The notes under the pieces are model-generated. The model was not told the origin of the DNA and did no database searches. It saw only the letters and a program-made list of their open reading frames with translations. Both the position numbers and the translations under genes were made by a program. DNA of 17,941 bases from Oligosphaeraceae bacterium (lineage in GTDB: Bacteria > Verrucomicrobiota > Lentisphaeria > Oligosphaerales > Oligosphaeraceae), in NCBI GenBank assembly GCA_012515455.1, contig JAAYYJ010000261.1, positions 1 through 17,941 of the forward strand, given 5' to 3'. Shown piece after piece: positions 14,310 to 17,941 of the stretch (its first letter is position 1; the number at the start of each line of letters is the position of its first letter).

Positions 14310-14545
14310 AATGCGGGTCCTGACCCGATCGCACCAGCTCCCGCGGCTGGGATTCTTGGTCCTTTACCGGGAAGCAGTTGTCCGGGAACAAGGTATTTGT
14401 ATGCAATTGTCGATTTGCGCCTTGACAAAATTGAGCATAGCACTAATTTTTGCTCCGTGCCCTTGATTCTAGCGGTGGGGCCCACCCCACCGATTGGGGG
14501 GACCCCCAACCCTAATTTGGACGCGCGCGCGAGGGGCGCCTATGG
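14310..14545. repeat. G-run/C-run hairpin block, copy III (inverted)
   Basis: On the minus strand this reads TCGCGCGCGCGTCC, GGGTTGGGGGTCCCCCC, CGGTGGGG-TGGG-CCCCACCG (a full 8-bp stem), AGAATCAAGGGCACGGAGC, and on to GGGAGCTGGTGCGATCGGGT. It is collinear with 5780-5997, with scattered substitutions. Confidence 0.8.
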
Positions 14546-14566
14546 GGGAGCATGGCAGCGGTGTGG

Positions 14567-14730
14567 ATGACAACCAAAATCGGCGCCATTTTTGATAAGC
14601 GCGGGGCTCCACTTTGAAGCAGCTGAAGAAGCGGATTCTTCTCTATCAAATCCCTGATTCAGGCCCAAAATAATCAATCGGTGCTGATGGTACCCCTGCA
14701 TGACAAATTTGGCGCCAATTTGAGTTGTCA
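14567..14730. mobile_element. MITE-like unit, copy 2 (inverted)
   Basis: This is the same unit as at 6862-7035, in the opposite orientation and about 164 bp long. The terminal inverted repeats are ATGACAACCAAAATCGGCGCC (left) and the complement of TGACAACTCAAATTGGCGCC (right). TGGCAGC occurs just outside on both sides (14553-14559 and 14732-14738). It matches the decamer-array consensus in complement (GCTGCCA), so the unit may have inserted into a remnant of such an array. Confidence 0.75.
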
Positions 14731-14956
14731 CTGGCAGCAGTGCCATTACTGACCCAAAAAGGTTCAGGTGCGAAGAGTTGGGCGATAAAAAGAGCTTTGC
14801 CACGTTGCTTGGGTTGGTCAAAACCCGGTAGTGCTCCTGCCGGTTGCGGCGTTGCCAGGCCAGGCGGTTATGAGGCAATTTCATGCCTGTACTACATCCG
14901 GCAGTCTGAAAGTGCTCATCACCAGATTTCGCACATTAACAATATTTCCTATGTGC

Positions 14957-15049
14957 CGCACTTTCAGGGCTGCTATTATAAATTTGCCTTTACCCAGGGT
15001 CGCGCCGCCCTGGGTAAGGAATAAATAAACAGGTAGCCCTGAAAGAGCG
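14957..15049. repeat. Nested palindromic unit downstream of trpA
   Basis: Outer arms CTTTCAGGGCT (14961-14971) and AGCCCTGAAAG (15035-15045) enclose a perfect 10-bp hairpin, TTACCCAGGG/CCCTGGGTAA (14990-14999 with 15008-15017). The layout looks like a small REP-type palindromic element. The right arm overlaps the left arm of the trpA hairpin at 15041-15116. Confidence 0.7.
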
Positions 15050-15116
15050 AGACCTAACCGCCCTGGGGGCGCTGCCGGCGCTAGAGCGATTAGGTCTCGC
15101 ATTTTAACGCTCTTTC
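15041..15116 (-). terminator. Hairpin after the trp operon, probable terminator or 3'-end stabiliser
   Basis: On the minus strand GCGAGACCTAA (15100-15090) pairs perfectly with TTAGGTCTCGC (15057-15047). Outside a 10-nt bulge, GAAAGA (15116-15111) pairs with TCTTTC (15046-15041). It begins about 50 nt after the trpA stop codon. Only a weak U-rich run follows, so termination efficiency is uncertain; a role as an RNA 3'-end barrier is equally likely. Confidence 0.5.
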
Positions 15117-15165
15117 CCGTTGCCGCCTGCAAAATCAGGGCAATCGGCGGATTATTGGTTCGGCT

Positions 15166-15972
15166 TTACGGACATCTCCGGCAGTTCCGGGCCAGTTCCC
15201 GGATGAACTGCCTGCTCTCCTCCAGCGACACCTGGAAATCCTGTTCCCGGGCCAGGATTTTCACCACTGCGGAGCCGACGATCACTCCGTCGGCGACCTG
15301 GCTGATCCTGCGGGCGGCCGCGCCGTCTGTGACTCCGAAGCCGGCCGCCACCGGCGCCGGGGAGATTTTTTTCAGTTCCGCCAGCTGGGCGGCCATTTCC
15401 GCGGGCAGTTCTTCCCGTACCCCGGTCACGCCGCAGACATTCACGCTGTAGACGAAGCCGGTCGCCCGGGCGGTGATGGCGGCGGCGCGTTGTGGCGAGG
15501 TGGCCGGCGAGACCAGCGGGATCAGGTGCAGTCCATTATCCCGGCAGGGCAGTTCCAGTTCAGCTGCTTCCTCGAGGGGCAGGTCCACGGCCAGAATACC
15601 ATCGACGCCGATGGCAGACAATTTCCGGCACACCCGGTCCAGGCCATAATTGAACAGCACATTCATATAACTGAACAGTATGAAACCAGTCTCAGGATGC
15701 TTGTGCGACACGCGCGCGGCCAGGTCCAGTATCCCGGCCAGGGTCGCGCCATTGCGCAACGCCACTCCCGAAGCCTGCCGGATTACCGCTCCGTCGGCCA
15801 TGGGGTCCGAGAACGGAACCCCCAATTCGATGATGTCCGCGCCGGCCTCGATGGCCGCCTCGATGGCCTGCTCGCTGCGCTCCAGGTCAGGGAAGCCGCA
15901 ACTGCAGAAAATAATCAGAGCGGCACGCTCCTGCTGGCGGCAGGAGGCGAAAATTTTGCTTAGTTTGTCCAT
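15166..15972 (-). CDS. trpA: Tryptophan synthase alpha chain
   Basis: TrpA (268 residues, normal length) cleaves indole-3-glycerol phosphate to indole and glyceraldehyde 3-phosphate, and channels the indole to TrpB. The catalytic residues fall at the standard positions: Glu49 in IIELGVPFSDP and Asp60 in MADG. The barrel continues with SYMNVLFNYG, DGILAVDLPLEE, and the phosphate-binding GFGV and GSAVV loops. AAGGA lies 8 nt before the ATG. Fourteen nucleotides separate it from trpB, with which it forms the alpha2beta2 complex. It is the last gene of the trp run. Confidence 0.97.
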   Translation of the reverse strand: MDKLSKIFASCRQQERAALIIFCSCGFPDLERSEQAIEAAIEAGADIIELGVPFSDPMADGAVIRQASGVALRNGATLAGILDLAARVSHKHPETGFILFSYMNVLFNYGLDRVCRKLSAIGVDGILAVDLPLEEAAELELPCRDNGLHLIPLVSPATSPQRAAAITARATGFVYSVNVCGVTGVREELPAEMAAQLAELKKISPAPVAAGFGVTDGAAARRISQVADGVIVGSAVVKILAREQDFQVSLEESRQFIRELARNCRRCP

Positions 15973-15986
15973 ATCGGCATTCCTTC

Positions 15987-17192
15987 TCAGATGCTGTTGC
16001 CCAGCCCCGGTGTGGCTGAGGGCTGCTGCTGTTTGAATTTCCGGACCGTGTCCATGTCCTTGTCACCCCGGCCGGAGAGGTTCACCAGCAGAATGGTGTC
16101 CGGCTTATATTCCCCGGCGATGCGGATGGCATAAGCCAGGGCGTGGGAGCTCTCCAGGGCCGGGATGATGCCCTCGTACTTGGCCAGGAGGTCGAAAGCC
16201 GCCACCGCTTCGTCGTCATTGGCGGTCACATAATGCGCGCTGCCGCTGTCAGCCATGAAGCTGTGCTCCGGCCCCACACCGGGATAATCGAGACCGGCGG
16301 AGACCGAGAAGGTGTCGAGAATCTGCCCGTCGCCATCCTGCAGCAGATAAGTCTTGCAGCCATGCAGTATCCCGACCCGCCCGCCGCAGATGCTGGCCGC
16401 GTGTTCGCCGCTCTGCAGGCCCTTGCCGCCGGCCTCGACCCCGACCAGCTGTACCCCGGAGTCAGCCTCGAAGCCGGCAAAGATCCCCATGGCGTTGCTG
16501 CCGCCCCCGACGCAGGCGATGACCTGAGAAGGCAGACGGCCGCACTGCTCCAGGCATTGCCGCCGGGCTTCCTGCCCGATCACGGCCTGGAAATCGCGCA
16601 CCAGCAACGGGTACGGGTGTGGTCCTGCCACCGTGCCGATCAGATAAAACGTATCCTTGAACCGGGCGGTCCAATCCCGCAGGGCTTCATTCATGGCATC
16701 TTTCAGAGTCGCGGAGCCCTCGCTGACCGGGTGGACCACGGCCCCCAGGGTGTTCATCCTCTCCACATTGACCGCCTGCCGCTGGATATCCTGGCTGCCC
16801 ATGAAGACCTCACATTCCATCCCCAGCAGGGCGGCCACCGTGGCGGTGGCCACGCCGTGCATCCCGGCGCCGGTCTCGGCAATCAGGCGCTTCTTGCCCA
16901 TGCGCCGGGCCAGCAGGCCCTGCCCGATCGTGTTGTTGATCTTATGCGCGCCGGTGTGGTTCAGGTCCTCGCGCTTGAGGTAGATGCTCGCGCCGCCCAA
17001 AGATTGACTCAGGCGCCGGGCGAAATACAATGGCGATTCCCGCCCGACGTAATTTTTCAGCAGCTGCCGGTATTCGTTTTGGAACTCCTGGTCTGCGCGC
17101 GCGGCAAGATACTCGGTTTCCAGCTCAGCCAATGCGGGCATCAATGTCTCGGCGACATACTGCCCGCCATAGATGCCATAATGGGTATTCAT
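15987..17192 (-). CDS. trpB: Tryptophan synthase beta chain
   Basis: TrpB (401 residues, the standard TrpB1 size) joins indole to serine to give tryptophan, using pyridoxal phosphate. The Schiff-base lysine is K84 in LNHTGAHKINN. The phosphate-binding loop CVGGGSNAMGIF and the substrate loop ETGAGMHG are present. AGGAG lies 7 nt before the start codon. The ATG overlaps the trpF stop as ATGA (17192-17189), implying translational coupling. Confidence 0.97.
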   Translation of the reverse strand: MNTHYGIYGGQYVAETLMPALAELETEYLAARADQEFQNEYRQLLKNYVGRESPLYFARRLSQSLGGASIYLKREDLNHTGAHKINNTIGQGLLARRMGKKRLIAETGAGMHGVATATVAALLGMECEVFMGSQDIQRQAVNVERMNTLGAVVHPVSEGSATLKDAMNEALRDWTARFKDTFYLIGTVAGPHPYPLLVRDFQAVIGQEARRQCLEQCGRLPSQVIACVGGGSNAMGIFAGFEADSGVQLVGVEAGGKGLQSGEHAASICGGRVGILHGCKTYLLQDGDGQILDTFSVSAGLDYPGVGPEHSFMADSGSAHYVTANDDEAVAAFDLLAKYEGIIPALESSHALAYAIRIAGEYKPDTILLVNLSGRGDKDMDTVRKFKQQQPSATPGLGNSI

Positions 17193-17842
17193 AATTGCTC
17201 TCCTGATTGTACTTTCTGAACTTCTGAACTCAAGATATCGTCAGACCGGACCGCGCGCATGAACAGACGCATTTTTTCCGGGTCTTTTTGACCTGGCGAA
17301 CGCTCGATGCCACTGCAGGCATCAATGCCGGCGGCCGGGCAGCAGCGCAACGCCGCGGCGGCATTCCCCGGCCCCAGACCGCCCGCCAGGAAGATTTTCC
17401 GCCGGTCGGCCAGCTGTGCGGCCAGTTCCCAGTCGCAACAGCGTCCGGAGCCGCCCCGGGCCGCATCTGCGACCAGGTATTCCGCCGGGAAGCCCGCGAA
17501 CTGCTCGATCTGCTGCGGTCGGGTCAGCGGCACCGCTTTCCAGACTGCAGCGCCGCGGATGGCCCGGGCGTAATCCGGGCTCTCCTGGCCGTGCAATTGC
17601 ACCACTGCCGGGCGGAAAGCCGCAATCAGGCGCTGCAGTTCGGGCAGGGGCAGGTCGGCGGTCACGAACACAGTCGGCAGGCCGGCGGGGACGGCTGCCA
17701 GCAGCGCCGGCAGCTGGGCCTGGTCCAGGCAGCGCAACGAGCCGGGAACCAGCACGAAACCGAGATAATCCGCCCCCGCCGCAGCGGCGGACAGGATGTC
17801 TTCGACCCGGGTCAGACCACAGAATTTCACCAAGGTCCTCAT
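17189..17842 (-). CDS. trpF: Phosphoribosylanthranilate isomerase
   Basis: TrpF (217 residues) isomerises phosphoribosylanthranilate to CdRP, the step before TrpC. The general-base cysteine lies in VKFCGLTR (Cys8) and the general-acid Asp in VADAARGGSG. The FLAGGLGPGN loop binds phosphate. It is a separate protein, not fused to TrpC as in enterobacteria. It overlaps trpC at its start and trpB at its end, each by 4 nt (ATGA). Confidence 0.96.
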   Translation of the reverse strand: MRTLVKFCGLTRVEDILSAAAAGADYLGFVLVPGSLRCLDQAQLPALLAAVPAGLPTVFVTADLPLPELQRLIAAFRPAVVQLHGQESPDYARAIRGAAVWKAVPLTRPQQIEQFAGFPAEYLVADAARGGSGRCCDWELAAQLADRRKIFLAGGLGPGNAAAALRCCPAAGIDACSGIERSPGQKDPEKMRLFMRAVRSDDILSSEVQKVQSGEQL

Positions 17843-17941
17843 AACAGCTCCCGGAGTTTCTGACCCGGATGCTCGGCCCGCATCAGGCTCTCGCCAATTA
17901 AAAAACCTCTCGCGCCGGCCTGCTGCAGGCGCAGGACATCC
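17839..17941 (-). CDS. trpC: Indole-3-glycerol phosphate synthase, C-terminal fragment
   Basis: The last 33 residues of a frame entering from the right edge read DVLRLQQAGARGFLIGESLM, then RAEHPGQKLRELL and a stop (TGA, 17841-17839). The A-x-G-F-L-I-G-E-S-L-M pattern is the phosphate-binding C-terminal signature of TrpC, which closes the indole ring of CdRP. The stop overlaps the trpF start codon as ATGA. The position upstream of trpF-trpB-trpA confirms the call. Confidence 0.9.
   Translation of the reverse strand, partial: DVLRLQQAGARGFLIGESLMRAEHPGQKLRELL

Larger units (their letters stand above)
14175..14942. mobile_element. Composite repeat element, copy B (inverted relative to 5275-6815)
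   Basis: The 768-bp segment is bounded by perfect 15-bp inverted repeats, TTGTTAATGTGCGAA (14175-14189) and TTCGCACATTAACAA (14928-14942). Beyond them both ends continue with TGGTGA-like bases. Read on the minus strand it contains, in order: a single B-type repeat unit (about 14845-14815), the motif TTCGCACCTGAA (14774), the MITE-like unit, the G-run hairpin block (14545-14310) and one 137-bp version of the 203-bp repeat. This is the same order as in the first gap, so the composite moves or is duplicated as a unit. I see no protein gene; the 132-codon minus-strand frame (14509-14111) is not conserved in the other copies. Confidence 0.7.

Noticed and set aside
14111..14509. 132-codon minus-strand frame (YKYLVPGQLL...)
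   Set aside because: Part of the frame is shared with 5800-5997 but that copy has an in-frame stop, and changes do not favour third codon positions; better explained as a DNA repeat.
14175..14942. Integron attC sites suggested by GTTAATG...CATTAAC ends
   Set aside because: The ends do not fit the GTTRRRY/RYYYAAC core, no cassette genes lie between them, and no integrase is present.

Overview
The window reads as a GC-rich bacterial chromosome segment in which every supported gene lies on the minus strand. Four things suggest an anaerobic, Gram-negative-type bacterium. There is an indolepyruvate:ferredoxin oxidoreductase pair (iorA/iorB). The SRP RNA is short and lacks an Alu domain. There is a WaaP-like LPS-kinase homologue. 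The intergenic DNA is loaded with palindromes. A PVC-group lineage such as Lentisphaerota would fit, but that is only an impression and rests on no database search.

Read in the direction of transcription (high to low coordinates), the layout is as follows. (1) A tryptophan operon: the 3' end of trpC, then trpF, trpB and trpA (17941-15166). trpC/trpF and trpF/trpB are joined by ATGA overlaps. A strong hairpin and a set of competing inverted repeats follow trpA. (2) A repeat-filled gap at 14103-15165. (3) A five-gene run: metK, a PfkB-family sugar/nucleoside kinase, ahcY, a small WaaP-like kinase homologue and uvrB (13967-7486). The first three genes make up most of an S-adenosylmethionine methyl cycle: SAM synthesis, SAH hydrolysis and plausible salvage of the released adenosine. 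(4) A second repeat-filled gap of about 2.25 kb (5221-7485). (5) The SRP RNA gene with a readable promoter, then dnaX, recR, iorA, iorB and the first 33 codons of another gene, possibly lysS.

The housekeeping genes are ordinary. The unusual content is in the two gaps. They share one family of composite, apparently non-coding repeats, direct in the first gap and inverted in the second. The parts are: a short motif (TTCGCACMTTA or its complement) that recurs at least 12 times and often forms terminal inverted repeats; a 10-bp-periodic array ending in CAT, present with 11 and with 7 units; a 203-bp tandem repeat; an alternating 39/38-bp tandem repeat; a G-run/C-run hairpin block in three copies; a MITE-like unit of about 170 bp with GGCGCC-centred terminal inverted repeats, in two copies; and a REPIN-like pair of inverted hairpin triplets. 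One 668-bp segment has perfect 24-bp terminal inverted repeats and stops within 2 bp of the uvrB stop codon. No transposase or other protein for these repeats is encoded in the window, so if they move they would depend on enzymes encoded elsewhere.
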